DNA of 64,000 nt, from NCBI RefSeq assembly GCF_900313065.1, contig NZ_OMPU01000006.1:276200-340199 (forward strand), given 5' to 3'. The notes under the pieces are model-generated. The model made no database searches. It saw only the letters and a list, made by a program, of their open reading frames with translations, and was not told where the DNA came from. The stretch is from Kiloniella sp. EL199 (GTDB lineage Bacteria; Pseudomonadota; Alphaproteobacteria; Kiloniellales; Kiloniellaceae). Positions 30,244 to 40,444 of the stretch are shown here, in pieces. The position numbers were made by a program, and so were the translations under genes. Positions within the stretch are counted from its first letter, which is position 1; the number at the start of each line of letters is the position of its first letter.

Positions 30244-31092
30244 ATGGCGCTTCCTACATTTACAATGCGTCAGCTTCTAGAAGCTGGTGTTCACTTCGGT
30301 CACACAACTCGTCGTTGGAACCCGAAAATGTCTCAGTACATTTTTGGTGCACGTAACGGCATCCATATTCTTGATCTTGAGCAGAGCGTACCAATGCTCC
30401 ACAAAGGTCTTGCCTTTACACGTGAAGTTGTTGCCGGTGGCGGTCGCGTTCTGTTCGTTGGAACAAAGCGTCAGGCAAGTGAGAAAATGGCTGAAGCAGC
30501 AAAACGCTGTGGTCAGTACTATGTTAACCACCGTTGGTTGGGTGGAATGCTCACTAACTGGAAAACAGTTTCTAACTCTATCCGTCGTCTGAAAGAGCTT
30601 GATGAGCGTCTTGAGAACGATCAGGGTGGCCTGACTAAAAAAGAACTTCTTAATCTTACTCGTCAGCGCGATAAGCTAGAGCGCGCTCTTGGCGGAATTA
30701 AGGAAATGGGTGGCATTCCTGATGTGATCGTTGTTATCGACACAAACAAGGAACACCTTGCAATTGCTGAAGCAGCGAAATTGAAAATTCCTGTTGTTGG
30801 TATCCTTGATTCAAATTCTGATCCAGCTGATATCACGTTCCCAATTCCTGGTAACGATGATGCAATCCGTGCGATCAGCCTTTACTGTGATCTCTTTGCT
30901 GATGCGGTTATCGATGGTCTACAGCAAGAGCTGACTGCTTCTGGTGTAGATGTTGGTGCTTCTGAAGAAGCTCCTGCTGAACAGCTGCCTGAAGAGAAAA
31001 CTGCTGAAGAAGCACCTGTTGCTGAAGCGCCAGCCGCTGAAGCTGATTCTGAAGAGAAGCCTACTGCTGAAGCTGCTGCTGCCGAAGCTTAA
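30244..31092 (+). CDS. rpsB: 30S ribosomal protein S2
   Basis: Small-subunit ribosomal protein S2, 282 residues. The N-terminus ([23 protein letters not shown]) and the [15 protein letters not shown] and [19 protein letters not shown] segments are classic. Beyond about residue 230 there is a 50-residue tail of alanine, glutamate and proline repeats, an extension common in alphaproteobacterial S2 proteins and absent from E. coli. Codon use is strongly biased, as expected for a highly expressed gene. tsf follows, with a hairpin between them. Confidence 0.98.
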   Translation: MALPTFTMRQLLEAGVHFGHTTRRWNPKMSQYIFGARNGIHILDLEQSVPMLHKGLAFTREVVAGGGRVLFVGTKRQASEKMAEAAKRCGQYYVNHRWLGGMLTNWKTVSNSIRRLKELDERLENDQGGLTKKELLNLTRQRDKLERALGGIKEMGGIPDVIVVIDTNKEHLAIAEAAKLKIPVVGILDSNSDPADITFPIPGNDDAIRAISLYCDLFADAVIDGLQQELTASGVDVGASEEAPAEQLPEEKTAEEAPVAEAPAAEADSEEKPTAEAAAAEA

Positions 31093-31114
31093 GCTGTTCG
31101 CAAATGAACGATTG

Positions 31115-31140
31115 GAACGGCGGCTCCTATGCCGCCGTTC
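31115..31140 (+). terminator. Hairpin between rpsB and tsf (attenuator or weak terminator)
   Basis: A perfect 10-base-pair GC-rich stem (GAACGGCGGC at 31115-31124 with GCCGCCGTTC at 31131-31140) closes a 6-base loop. Only a broken T-run follows, so it may cause partial termination or mRNA processing that adjusts tsf relative to rpsB, rather than a complete stop. Confidence 0.7.
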
Positions 31141-31190
31141 TCGTACTTGTGTCTATGTTTTGATATTTAATTTCTGAAAAGAGATAGAAA

Positions 31191-32117
31191 ATGGCCCAGA
31201 TTACTGCTGCTCTGGTTAAAGAACTCCGGGATCAGTCCGGTGCCGGCATGATGGATTGTAAAAAAGCCCTTGCCGAAACTGATGGTGACTTAGAAGGAGC
31301 CGTTGATTGGCTTCGTAAAAAAGGCCTTGCTGCCGCTGCTAAAAAAGCTGGCCGTGTAGCTTCAGAAGGTCTTGTTGCTGTTTCTACTGATGGTGCCAAA
31401 GGTGCTGTAGTAGAAGTTAACGCTGAAACAGACTTTGTTTCCCGTAACGAACAGTTCCAGTCTTTTGTTAAAGCTGTTGCTCAGCAAGCTCTGACTGCTA
31501 ACGGTGATGTCGATGCTCTTGCAAACTCTGCTTATCCAGGTGGTGAAGGTACGGTTGCTGACGTATTGACGAAAAACATCGCTACTATCGGTGAGAATAT
31601 GAGCCTGCGTCGCACTGCTTCTTTGGAAGTTAGTGAAGGTGTTGTTGCTTCTTACATCCACAACCAGACTGCTCCTGGTCTTGGTAAAATTGGTGTGTTG
31701 GTTGCGCTTGAATCATCTGGTGATGCAGCCAAGCTTGAAGCATTTGGTAAGCAGGTTGCAATGCATGTTGCTGCCGCTAATCCACAGGCACTTGATCGTG
31801 ATTCTGTTGATGTCGCTGCTCTTGAGCGCGAGAAAGAAGTTCTTTCTGATCAGGCACGTGCTTCTGGTAAGCCAGAAGAAATCATCGAGAAAATGCTCGT
31901 TGGTCGTCTTCGTAAGTATTACGAAGAAGTATGCTTGCTAGAGCAGGGTTATGTTATCGATGGTGAAAATTCTGTCGGTAAAGCTGTAGAGCTTTTTGCT
32001 AAAGAACTTGGTGTTCCTGTAAAACTAACTGGTTTCGTACGTTTCCAGCTTGGTGAAGGCATCGAGAAAAAAGAAGAAGACTTTGCTGCTGAAGTTGCTG
32101 CGACACTCGGTAACTAA
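31191..32117 (+). CDS. tsf: Elongation factor Ts
   Basis: Guanine-nucleotide exchange factor for EF-Tu, 308 residues. The N-terminal UBA-like domain ([21 protein letters not shown]) and the core motif [16 protein letters not shown] are clear; the latter contacts EF-Tu. rpsB-tsf-pyrH-frr order is conserved widely. A probable terminator follows within 20 bases, before pyrH. Confidence 0.98.
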   Translation: MAQITAALVKELRDQSGAGMMDCKKALAETDGDLEGAVDWLRKKGLAAAAKKAGRVASEGLVAVSTDGAKGAVVEVNAETDFVSRNEQFQSFVKAVAQQALTANGDVDALANSAYPGGEGTVADVLTKNIATIGENMSLRRTASLEVSEGVVASYIHNQTAPGLGKIGVLVALESSGDAAKLEAFGKQVAMHVAAANPQALDRDSVDVAALEREKEVLSDQARASGKPEEIIEKMLVGRLRKYYEEVCLLEQGYVIDGENSVGKAVELFAKELGVPVKLTGFVRFQLGEGIEKKEEDFAAEVAATLGN

Positions 32118-32131
32118 GTAAATCACGAATT

Positions 32132-32180
32132 TGGCCGCGATCTTTTCTACCCAAAGGGGGAGAGGTCGGGGCCATTTTTG
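32132..32180 (+). terminator. Rho-independent terminator after tsf
   Basis: An imperfect stem begins with TGGCC and closes with GGCCA, with further pairs including GU pairs toward a loop near CTACCCAAAG; it is followed by ATTTTTG. This separates the rpsB-tsf unit from pyrH, which would then need its own promoter in the next 110 bases. Confidence 0.7.
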
Positions 32181-32295
32181 TATTCAAAATCACTTGCTTC
32201 CACTAGGATTGTCTTTTTTAGAGCACATTTTTACGATAAGAATAGTGTTCAGATAACAGGATGATTTGGTATCGCAGTGGACAAAGGAGATCTCT

Positions 32296-33012
32296 GTGAC
32301 AGACGCACCCAAATATAAACGTGTTCTTTTGAAGCTTTCTGGTGAGGCGCTTATGGGGAATGGTCAGTTCGGGCTTGATCCTGAAACTGTAAATCAGATT
32401 GCGCTCGATATTAAAGAAGTCGTCACAATGGGCGTAGAGGTCTGTGTTGTTGTTGGTGGTGGAAATATCTTCCGCGGTCTTTCAGGAGCTGCTGCTGGTA
32501 TGGAGCGCTCGACTGCTGACTATATGGGAATGCTTGCAACAGTGATGAATTCGTTGGCAATGCAGAATGCTCTGGAACAGGTCGGTGTTGAAACCCGTGT
32601 TCAAACAGCTATTCCTATGGATACCGTTGCTGAGCCTTATATTCGTAGACGTGCAGAACGCCATTTGGAAAAAGGGCGGGTTGTTATTTTTGGTGCTGGT
32701 ACAGGTAATCCTTATTTCACAACCGATACGGCTGCTGCTTTGCGCGCCTCGGAAATGGGATGTGAGGTCTTACTTAAAGGCACAAAGGTTGATGGTGTTT
32801 ATTCAGCTGATCCTGTGAAAGACCCAACAGCAGAACGCTTTGAAACTCTTTCCTATAAGCGTGTCTTTACAGATGATTTAGGTGTTATGGATCATTCTGC
32901 TATTGCACTGACGCGGGAAAATAATATACCGATTATTGTGTTTTCTATTTATGAAACAGGTTCTTTCGCCAAAGCTGTTGGCGGTGAAGGTTGTTTTACT
33001 ATTATTAAATAA
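32296..33012 (+). CDS. pyrH: Uridylate kinase
   Basis: Phosphorylates UMP to UDP in pyrimidine nucleotide synthesis; cytoplasmic hexamer of the amino-acid-kinase fold. About 238 residues. The ATP-binding [12 protein letters not shown], the GGGNIFRG and the [17 protein letters not shown] segments are diagnostic. The start is set at GTG 32296 because AAAGGAG lies six bases before it; the frame is open upstream but those codons look like leader sequence. Confidence 0.97.
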   Translation: MTDAPKYKRVLLKLSGEALMGNGQFGLDPETVNQIALDIKEVVTMGVEVCVVVGGGNIFRGLSGAAAGMERSTADYMGMLATVMNSLAMQNALEQVGVETRVQTAIPMDTVAEPYIRRRAERHLEKGRVVIFGAGTGNPYFTTDTAAALRASEMGCEVLLKGTKVDGVYSADPVKDPTAERFETLSYKRVFTDDLGVMDHSAIALTRENNIPIIVFSIYETGSFAKAVGGEGCFTIIK

Positions 33013-33026
33013 GAAGGGGATAGGCT

Positions 33027-33587
33027 GTGTCGCAAGATGCCCTCATTAAAGATTTATCACGTCGTATGGATGGTGCGCTAGAAGCGCTGAACAAGGAATT
33101 TACCGGATTGCGGACAGGTCGTGCGTCTATTGCGCTTCTTGATCCGATTATGGTTGATGCCTATGGCGCTTCCATGCCTCTTAATCAGGTTGGTACTGTA
33201 ACTGTACCTGAATCCCGTATGCTTGCTGTGCAGGTCTGGGATAAATCAATGGTTGGTGCTGTTGAAAAGGCAATTAGAGAATCTGGTCTTGGTTTGAATC
33301 CATCTCCTGATGGACAGCTTGTTCGTGTCCCTATCCCACCACTTTCTGAAGAACGCCGTAAAGAACTTACAAAAATCGCTGGTAAGTATTCCGAACAGGG
33401 AAAAGTAGCTGTACGGAATGTGCGCCGTGATGGCATGGAAGCTCTGAAGAAGATGGAAAAAGATGGTGAAATCTCTCAGGATGAAATGCATAGCTGGGGC
33501 GATGAAATCCAGAAAATAACAGATGCTCATATCAAGAAAATTGATGAAGCAACTGCGCAAAAAGAAGAGGAAATCATGCAGGTTTAA
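33027..33587 (+). CDS. frr: Ribosome recycling factor
   Basis: Splits terminated ribosomes together with EF-G. 186 residues, the normal length. The sequence shows the long-helix segment with [20 protein letters not shown] and the C-terminal [28 protein letters not shown] family stretch in shortened view. The start is GTG, with AGGGGA six bases upstream. It is 14 bases after pyrH and 26 before uppS. Confidence 0.98.
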   Translation: MSQDALIKDLSRRMDGALEALNKEFTGLRTGRASIALLDPIMVDAYGASMPLNQVGTVTVPESRMLAVQVWDKSMVGAVEKAIRESGLGLNPSPDGQLVRVPIPPLSEERRKELTKIAGKYSEQGKVAVRNVRRDGMEALKKMEKDGEISQDEMHSWGDEIQKITDAHIKKIDEATAQKEEEIMQV

Positions 33588-33613
33588 GGCTGCATGATTA
33601 TTCTGATCTAGCG

Positions 33614-34330
33614 ATGACAAAGGGAATACCAAAGCATATTGCCGTCATAATGGATGGCAATGGGCGCTGGGCTAATGCAAGACATTTGCCCAGAGCATTC
33701 GGGCATCGCAAAGGCGCGGAAGCTTTACGTGAACTCCTTAAATCTGCAATAAAAATTGGTATTCCTTATATGACCTTTTACAGCTTCTCGTCAGAGAACT
33801 GGAATCGTCCTGAAAGTGAAATCAATGATATCATGGGATTGTTGCGCAGGTATCTGCAAAGTGAATTGGCAACATTCCATAAAGCGGGTATTCGTTTAAA
33901 GGTCATCGGGGATCGCTCCAAGCTTGCAACGGACATTGTGCGTCTGATTGAAGATGCCGAAATGCAAACCCGCGACAATACTAAGATGACAGTTGTCATG
34001 GCTTTGAGTTATGGCGGGCGGCAAGAAATTGTCGACGCTGCAAGAAAGATCGCCAATAAAGTTAAAAACGGTGATTTTCAGAGTAATGAAATTACAGAAT
34101 CCTCCTTTGGGCAGGAGTTGTATACGTCGGATATTCCTGATCCCGATCTACTAATACGTACTAGTGGCGAGATGCGTATCAGTAATTTCTTGCTATGGCA
34201 GCTTGCCTATAGCGAAATGGTTTTCATTGAAAAATATTGGCCCGATTTTTCTGAAAAAGATTTGATTTTGGCTATTGAGGAGTACCAGAAACGTGAACGA
34301 CGTTATGGATCCGCAGCCGAAACGGCCTAA
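33614..34330 (+). CDS. uppS: Undecaprenyl diphosphate synthase (cis-prenyltransferase)
   Basis: Makes the C55 lipid carrier used for peptidoglycan and O-antigen. 238 residues. The catalytic segment HIAVIMDGNGRWA with D14, the TFYSFSSENWNRP segment and the C-terminal DLLIRTSGEMRISNFLLWQ motif are present. No clear ribosome site precedes the ATG at 33614. The 3' end overlaps the start of cdsA by roughly 40 bases. Confidence 0.97.
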   Translation: MTKGIPKHIAVIMDGNGRWANARHLPRAFGHRKGAEALRELLKSAIKIGIPYMTFYSFSSENWNRPESEINDIMGLLRRYLQSELATFHKAGIRLKVIGDRSKLATDIVRLIEDAEMQTRDNTKMTVVMALSYGGRQEIVDAARKIANKVKNGDFQSNEITESSFGQELYTSDIPDPDLLIRTSGEMRISNFLLWQLAYSEMVFIEKYWPDFSEKDLILAIEEYQKRERRYGSAAETA

Positions 34331-35117
34331 AAAAAGCGACCTTCTGGTTCGGTCGCTTTCTTCTATTGTTCTTGGACCACCTGTTCTTGCTGCTGTTTAT
34401 CTGGGCTCTCCCTATAGTGATGTGCTGATTATTGTTTCCGGGGTTATTCTAGCGTGGGAATGGGCTGCGCTGTGTTATCGGCGTAGGATTGAAGCGCCGG
34501 GGTGGTTTTTGATCGTTTCTATTGCTGGGTTGTTGATGCTTGGTGCTTTTGGGTACGTTGGTCTTTTTGCCCCGGCCCTTTTGTCTTGTACAATTTTTCT
34601 CTATTTGTATATGCGATTTGTCACTCGGAACTCTGATCGGGCATTTTGGTTGACGTTGGGGTTATGTTATCTTTCTGTAACAACATACGCCTTACTTTGG
34701 CTTCGCAATAGCTCTGGAAACGGTTTTGAAACTGTTCTCTGGATTTTGCTTGTTGTTTGGTTGACGGATATTGGGGCGTATTTTTTTGGAAAATCGATTG
34801 GCGGCCCCAAGATAGCGCCAAGTATAAGTCCAAAGAAAACATGGGCAGGTTTAATCGGTGGGATGATTTCTGCTGCTGTAATTAGCTATATTTTTGCTGA
34901 ATTTACAGAACTTTATGATCCATTGATCCTAAGTATCTTCGGGGCAAGTTTGGCTGTTGTTTCTCAAATGGGTGATTTTTTCGAATCTCATATTAAGCGC
35001 AGGTTTGACGCAAAAGATTCGAGTAACCTTATTCCTGGGCATGGTGGTTTGTTTGATCGGGTCGATGGGCTTTTGGCGTGCTCGCTTTTGGTTTTTCTTA
35101 TTCATCTTGTGTACTAA
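34293..35117 (+). CDS. cdsA: Phosphatidate cytidylyltransferase
   Basis: Makes CDP-diacylglycerol, the precursor of all membrane phospholipids. About 274 residues with roughly eight helices. The C-terminal CdsA signature region is visible as SNLIPGHGGLFDRVDGL, preceded by SPKKTWAGLIGG. The start is GTG 34293, ten bases after a GAGGAG sequence inside uppS; ATG 34305 is the alternative. It overlaps uppS, which suggests coupled translation. Confidence 0.94.
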   Translation: MNDVMDPQPKRPKKSDLLVRSLSSIVLGPPVLAAVYLGSPYSDVLIIVSGVILAWEWAALCYRRRIEAPGWFLIVSIAGLLMLGAFGYVGLFAPALLSCTIFLYLYMRFVTRNSDRAFWLTLGLCYLSVTTYALLWLRNSSGNGFETVLWILLVVWLTDIGAYFFGKSIGGPKIAPSISPKKTWAGLIGGMISAAVISYIFAEFTELYDPLILSIFGASLAVVSQMGDFFESHIKRRFDAKDSSNLIPGHGGLFDRVDGLLACSLLVFLIHLVY

Positions 35118-35176
35118 AGCAGCCGTCGTTATGTGCGTTAATCAAACACAAGTCGTCTTAAGGTAAGGGTACTGCG

Positions 35177-36319
35177 GTGAGAAAATCTATAACTGTCATG
35201 GGCTCTACAGGGTCAGTTGGCTCCAGTACCATTGATTTATTAAAACGATCGCCAGAGTTGTTTGATGTTCAGGCTTTAACAGCGAATAGAAACGTCGATT
35301 TGCTGGCGCAGCAAGCCGTTGAACTCGGTGCAAAAATGGCTGTTGTGGCCGACGAGAAAGCATACAAAGATCTGAAATCTGCTTTATCTGGTCGAAATAT
35401 AGAAGTTGCGGCAGGTGAAAATGCGTTGCTGGAAGCAGCAGCACGTCCTTCTGATCAGGTTATGGCTGCTATCGTTGGCTTTGCAGGGTTAGCACCGACG
35501 CTGACCGCAATTCAAAGAGGTGCAACCGTTTTACTGGCAAATAAAGAAGCACTTGTTTGTGCCGGGGATTTGATGGTTGAGGAAGTCCGTAAAAATAACG
35601 CGACTCTTCTGCCAGTGGATTCAGAACATAGCGCTATATTTCAGGTTTTTGATTTTGAACATAAATCTGGTGTTGATCACATTACTTTGACGGCATCAGG
35701 CGGTCCATTTCGATGTTTTTCACAGCAAGAAATGGAAGCTGTTACGCCGCAACAAGCGCTTGCTCATCCTAACTGGGATATGGGGGCCAAGATTTCAATC
35801 GACTCTGCTACGATGATGAACAAAGGGCTAGAACTAATTGAAGCAGCATATCTGTTTGGATTATCTGAGGATAAGATAAAGGTTCTTATCCATCCACAAT
35901 CGATTATTCACTCTACAGTGAGCTATATTGACGGATCGGTTCTTGCCCAATTAGGCGACCCGGATATGAGAACGCCTATAGCTTGTGCGCTGTCTTGGCC
36001 TGAAAGAATGGATACGCCTGTTAAAAAACTTGATTTGGCAGAGATATCCAAACTTACTTTTGAAACACCCGATGAGGATAAATTTCCAGCTCTTGAGATT
36101 GCGAGAGAAGCATTGCGAGATCATAAAACTATTGTTTTCAACGCGGCAAACGAAGTTGCTGTGGAAGCATTTTTACAAGCAAAGTTGTCTTTCTTGGGCA
36201 TTCCAGAGCTTGTCAGAAAGGCAATTGATTCTTTTGATTCAATTGACACGATCACTCTTGAATCTGTTAAAATGCTGGATAAAGAGGTTCGCAACTGGAG
36301 TAAGATACAGATAAATTGA
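35177..36319 (+). CDS. dxr: 1-deoxy-D-xylulose 5-phosphate reductoisomerase
   Basis: Second enzyme of the MEP isoprenoid pathway, converting DXP to MEP with NADPH. 380 residues. The N-terminal nucleotide-binding GSTGSVGSSTIDLL, the PVDSEHSAIFQ metal-binding segment and the SATMMNKGLELIEA motif are diagnostic. The start is GTG. Its product feeds uppS just upstream, and the gene sits between cdsA and rseP as in many proteobacteria. Confidence 0.97.
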   Translation: MRKSITVMGSTGSVGSSTIDLLKRSPELFDVQALTANRNVDLLAQQAVELGAKMAVVADEKAYKDLKSALSGRNIEVAAGENALLEAAARPSDQVMAAIVGFAGLAPTLTAIQRGATVLLANKEALVCAGDLMVEEVRKNNATLLPVDSEHSAIFQVFDFEHKSGVDHITLTASGGPFRCFSQQEMEAVTPQQALAHPNWDMGAKISIDSATMMNKGLELIEAAYLFGLSEDKIKVLIHPQSIIHSTVSYIDGSVLAQLGDPDMRTPIACALSWPERMDTPVKKLDLAEISKLTFETPDEDKFPALEIAREALRDHKTIVFNAANEVAVEAFLQAKLSFLGIPELVRKAIDSFDSIDTITLESVKMLDKEVRNWSKIQIN

Positions 36320-36433
36320 TCCTTTTGCGGAATTTGTGCAGCAAAAAAGCTTTTGAATAGGAGAGCAAAAGGCTAGTATGCCGTGCCTCTTGAACAACAT
36401 GATTATAATGACAACGGTAACAAGACATATCTA

Positions 36434-37522
36434 ATGACAATTATTTCGTCTATTCCCGCTTTTTTAATACTTTTGACAATTTTGGTATTCTTTCATGAGC
36501 TCGGCCACTACTGGATTGCGAGAAAGAATGGCGTAAAGGTAGATGTTTTTTCTGTTGGTTTTGGCCCTGAACTGTTCGGGTTCTATGATAAAAATCAGAC
36601 ACGATGGAAGTTCAGTATTATCCCCTTGGGTGGTTATGTGAAGATGTTTGGGGATGCAGATGTTACTAGCTCAACATCTGCTGAAAATTCTGCATTATCC
36701 CCTGAAGAACTTAAAACTACTTTCAAGAATAAATCTGTTGGGCAGCGTGCTGCTATTGTTGCTGCAGGACCGATTGCTAACTTCATTTTAGCAATTGTTC
36801 TTTTTACGGGCTTGTATAGTTTTGTGGGACAGCCTTATTCTGCAGCTGTAGTTGCCAAAGTTATGGAAAACAGTGCGGCAGAGGCTGCCGGTTTTCAAAT
36901 CAATGATAAAATTATTGAAGCTGCTGGTACAAAAATAGACCGCTTTGAGCAATTACAACGACTTGTTCAGTTAGGATCAGGAGAGCCAATTGATGTTGTT
37001 GTTGAGAGGAATAGTAGTGTTATTAATCTGACGGTCAAGCCAAAGGTTGATATCTATACCGACCATAATGGGCGTGAAGCTAAAAGATGGTTAATTGGTA
37101 TCCAGAGCGATCAATCATCTGTTAAAGCACACGATTTTTTATCTGCATTTCGTGCAGCAGTAGTTGAAACATATGATGTTTCTATAGGTACATTCAAAGC
37201 AATTGGGCAAATATTTAATGGACATCGCTCTGTTAAAGAACTTGGTGGACCAATCCAAATTGCTAAAATATCAGGAATGGCAGCCGAAGCCGGGATTGAA
37301 TACTACATTGGTTGGATGGCAGTGTTGTCTATTAATTTAGGCCTCTTGAATTTGTTGCCTGTTCCAATGTTGGATGGTGGACATCTGCTGTTTTATATAA
37401 TTGAGGCGGTTTCTGGTAAACCGCTAAATGAACGAGCTCAAGAATATTGTTTCCGAATAGGACTGACTCTGGTATTGAGCTTAATGTTATTTGTGACCTG
37501 GAACGATTTATGGATTATGTAA
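36434..37522 (+). CDS. rseP: Site-2 protease RseP (intramembrane zinc metalloprotease)
   Basis: Membrane-embedded zinc protease that cleaves anti-sigma factors and remnant signal peptides. About 362 residues from ATG 36434. The HELGH zinc motif is at residues 21-25 in the first helix; a PDZ domain covers about 120-210, and the third ligand is in the NLLPVPMLDGGH segment. An in-frame GTG at 36383 would add 17 polar residues ahead of the first helix and has no ribosome site, so I prefer the later start. bamA follows after 54 bases, the usual pairing. Confidence 0.95.
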   Translation: MTIISSIPAFLILLTILVFFHELGHYWIARKNGVKVDVFSVGFGPELFGFYDKNQTRWKFSIIPLGGYVKMFGDADVTSSTSAENSALSPEELKTTFKNKSVGQRAAIVAAGPIANFILAIVLFTGLYSFVGQPYSAAVVAKVMENSAAEAAGFQINDKIIEAAGTKIDRFEQLQRLVQLGSGEPIDVVVERNSSVINLTVKPKVDIYTDHNGREAKRWLIGIQSDQSSVKAHDFLSAFRAAVVETYDVSIGTFKAIGQIFNGHRSVKELGGPIQIAKISGMAAEAGIEYYIGWMAVLSINLGLLNLLPVPMLDGGHLLFYIIEAVSGKPLNERAQEYCFRIGLTLVLSLMLFVTWNDLWIM

Positions 37523-37576
37523 GTCGTTCTAATCTGCTTGTGAAGTTAAGATCATACGGGTTACCCGGGGGTAAAT

Positions 37577-39865
37577 GTGTTTCGTAAGACGCTTTTTTTG
37601 CTATTAATTGGGGGATTGTTTCTGGTTGTTGAAGCTGGGAATAGCCAAAAAGCTTTCGCGCAGGCGCTTATGTCTGGTGGAACCATCGATAATATTATTG
37701 TCGAGGGAACGCAGCGTATCGAGCCTGAATCTGTTCGCTCCTATATGGAAGTAAACCCTGGCGATACCTTCGATCCGATTCTTTTAAACCGTTCTCTTAA
37801 AAGTATTTTTGCGACGGGACTTTTTGCAGACGTATCTCTGAAACGTCAGGGGGGCGATCTTATTGTTGTCGTCGTTGAAAATCCTATTATCAACAGGATT
37901 GCCTTTGAGGGTAATCAACGTATTAAAGATGATATACTCTCATCTGAAACGTCCCTGCGTGAAAGAGTCGTGTTTACACGTACTAAAGCCCAGGCGGATG
38001 CTCAAAAGATACTCGAGCTTTATCGCCGATCTGGCCGATTTGCTGCGACTGTTGAGCCCAAAGTTATCCAACTACCCCAAAACAGGGTTGATTTGGCTTT
38101 TGAAATCAGTGAAGGCGATCGTAGTTATGTGACAACTGTCAACTTCATTGGCAACAGGGAATTCTCTGACGGTAAGTTGCAAGATGTCGTCTCGACCTCG
38201 GAAACTGTTTTTTGGAATTTCCTTACCGATAGCGATACCTATGATCCTGATCGCTTGACTTTTGACAGGGAACTTCTTCGCAGATTCTATCTGAAAGAAG
38301 GCTACGCAGATTTTGAGGTTCAATCTGTCATTGCAGAGTTAACTGCAAATAGAGAGTCTTTTGTTGTTACCTTCACTATCTCAGAGGGTGAGAGATATAC
38401 ATTTGGTGCAGTAGAAGTTGACAGTGCGTTAAAAGATTTTGATCCAACAACTGTTGAAGATCAAATTTTGCCTGAGCAAGGTGAATGGTTTAATGCTGAT
38501 CTTATTGATAAAACAGTTGATAATTTAACAGATGCTGTCGGTAATTTAGGGTATGCCTTTGTCGATGTTAAGCCACAACCTGACAAAGATACTGAGAACA
38601 AGGTTATTGATCTTGTCTTCAGTATTTCTGAAGGTGCAAAGGTATATGTCGAACGTATTGACATTGAAGGTAACAGCCGAACGCTTGATAAAGTTATTCG
38701 TCGTGAGTTTAGACTTGTCGAAGGCGATGCTTTTAACAGCTCAAAGCTGAGACGATCCAGAACACGTATTCAAAGACTTGGTTTTTTCCAGTCGGTCAAT
38801 GTTGATAATGAGCCCGGTAGCACACCAGATCGTACCGTTATTAAGGTTGATGTCGAAGAACAATCCACAGGTGAACTTACATTTGGGGCGGGTTTCTCTT
38901 CATCATCAGGGCCTTTGGGTTCGATTGGTATTCGAGAGAGAAATTTACTTGGAAGAGGACAAGATCTTCGTTTCAATATTGCATTGGCGGGGTCTGGTTC
39001 CGAAGCGGATGTTAGTTTTACCGAGCCTTATTTCCTGGATAAAGAGATCGCAGCTGGTTTCGATATCTTCCGTGTGACAAGGGATGAGGACAGCCTTTCT
39101 TTTGAAGAAAAGAAAACCGGTGGTGCACTGCGTGTTGGTTATGACTTGTCAGAAGAATTGCGACAGGTTCTTCGGTATCGTTTCGAACATATTGAGATCG
39201 ATGATATTGATAGAGATGCTGCGTCTCTTGTTAAAGAGCAAGAAGGAACTACCATCAAGTCTGCTATTTCATCAACTCTTACCTATGACAAGCTTGATTC
39301 TCGGGTCAATCCAACTGATGGCTATCTTCTTACATTAGAGAATGAAGTTGCTGGTCTTGGTGGTGATGTCCAGCATTTGAAAGTGTCTCTAGGTGGAACT
39401 CATTATTACTCATTTAATGAAGAGTTTATACTGAGAACACGCGCTGAAGTCGGAAACATAATTGGTCTTGATGAAGATACGAGGATCGTTGACAGGTTCT
39501 TCCTTGGTGGAGATAAACTTAGAGGCTTTAAAAGTGGTGGTGTTGGTCCCCGAGACAGAGCTAGTGATGATGCTTTGGGCGGAAAGCATTTTTATAATGG
39601 CGGTCTAGAACTTACATTCCCTCTTGGTTTACCGGAAGAGTTTGGCCTTAAAGGTCGTGTATTTACAGATTTTGGTGCGACCTGGAATATTGATGGAAAC
39701 GATTCCGGGGTAGATGATTCCTCAAATCCAAGGGTTTCTGTTGGTACGGGGGTAACCTGGAATTCTCCTTTTGGACCACTTGCGATGGATCTTGGTTTTG
39801 CCACATTAAAAGAAGATTATGACGAAACCGAAATTTTCAGCTTTAGCTTTGGGACTAATTTCTAA
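37577..39865 (+). CDS. bamA: Outer membrane protein assembly factor BamA
   Basis: Omp85 protein that inserts beta-barrel proteins into the outer membrane. 762 residues. An N-terminal signal peptide ends near SQKAFAQA, followed by five POTRA domains (about 35-420) and a 16-strand barrel ending in FSFGTNF with the terminal phenylalanine. The conserved loop-6 motif appears as LRGF in GGDKLRGFKSGG. The start is GTG with GGGGG about six bases before; the ribosome site lies inside a small hairpin (TTACC at 37561 with GGTAA at 37570). skp follows with no gap. Confidence 0.97.
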   Translation: MFRKTLFLLLIGGLFLVVEAGNSQKAFAQALMSGGTIDNIIVEGTQRIEPESVRSYMEVNPGDTFDPILLNRSLKSIFATGLFADVSLKRQGGDLIVVVVENPIINRIAFEGNQRIKDDILSSETSLRERVVFTRTKAQADAQKILELYRRSGRFAATVEPKVIQLPQNRVDLAFEISEGDRSYVTTVNFIGNREFSDGKLQDVVSTSETVFWNFLTDSDTYDPDRLTFDRELLRRFYLKEGYADFEVQSVIAELTANRESFVVTFTISEGERYTFGAVEVDSALKDFDPTTVEDQILPEQGEWFNADLIDKTVDNLTDAVGNLGYAFVDVKPQPDKDTENKVIDLVFSISEGAKVYVERIDIEGNSRTLDKVIRREFRLVEGDAFNSSKLRRSRTRIQRLGFFQSVNVDNEPGSTPDRTVIKVDVEEQSTGELTFGAGFSSSSGPLGSIGIRERNLLGRGQDLRFNIALAGSGSEADVSFTEPYFLDKEIAAGFDIFRVTRDEDSLSFEEKKTGGALRVGYDLSEELRQVLRYRFEHIEIDDIDRDAASLVKEQEGTTIKSAISSTLTYDKLDSRVNPTDGYLLTLENEVAGLGGDVQHLKVSLGGTHYYSFNEEFILRTRAEVGNIIGLDEDTRIVDRFFLGGDKLRGFKSGGVGPRDRASDDALGGKHFYNGGLELTFPLGLPEEFGLKGRVFTDFGATWNIDGNDSGVDDSSNPRVSVGTGVTWNSPFGPLAMDLGFATLKEDYDETEIFSFSFGTNF

Positions 39866-40426
39866 GTGATACATACTCGATTCAAAAATATATTCTTAGC
39901 CGTTTTTGTTCTTGCGTTTATTGCAAACGGTATGAACTTCGTATCTGGGGCCAGTGCACAAAATTTGCAGCTTAAAATTGCTGTGATTGATACAAAAAAA
40001 GTTTTGCAAGAATCGCAAGCTATGAAGCAGGTGAACCAGACTGTTACAGGAAGAAAGAACCAATTTCAGCAAGAATTCAGGCAAAAAGAGCAAGGGCTTT
40101 TAACTCAGCATCAGGAACTTGTTCGTCAAAAGTCCATTCTTTCGCCGGAAGCATTTGCACAGAAAAAAGCGGATTTGGATAAACAGGCAGCAATGATTCG
40201 CAGTGAAGCCAAAGAAAGAAATAAAGGACTTACTCAGCTTAGAAATTCAGGCTTGAATGAAATCAAGAAACACCTTGATGTTGTTATCAAACGCATTGTG
40301 GAAGCAAAGAAGCTTGATTTAATATTGGCAAAAACATCGCTTGTATATTCAGGAAACAGTTTGGATATTACAGATGAAGTTACTAAAAATTTAAATACTT
40401 CATTACCTGCTTTGACAATTAAATAA
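39866..40426 (+). CDS. skp: Periplasmic chaperone Skp/OmpH
   Basis: Periplasmic holdase that carries unfolded outer-membrane proteins to BamA. 186 residues. A signal peptide (LAVFVLAFIANG... ending near GASAQ) is followed by the IAVIDTKKVLQES start typical of OmpH proteins and a long alpha-helical, glutamine- and lysine-rich region (about 55-140) that would form the tentacle coiled coil. The start is GTG directly after the bamA TAA. Confidence 0.93.
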   Translation: MIHTRFKNIFLAVFVLAFIANGMNFVSGASAQNLQLKIAVIDTKKVLQESQAMKQVNQTVTGRKNQFQQEFRQKEQGLLTQHQELVRQKSILSPEAFAQKKADLDKQAAMIRSEAKERNKGLTQLRNSGLNEIKKHLDVVIKRIVEAKKLDLILAKTSLVYSGNSLDITDEVTKNLNTSLPALTIK

Positions 40427-40444
40427 TTTTAAGGCTTTTCCATT

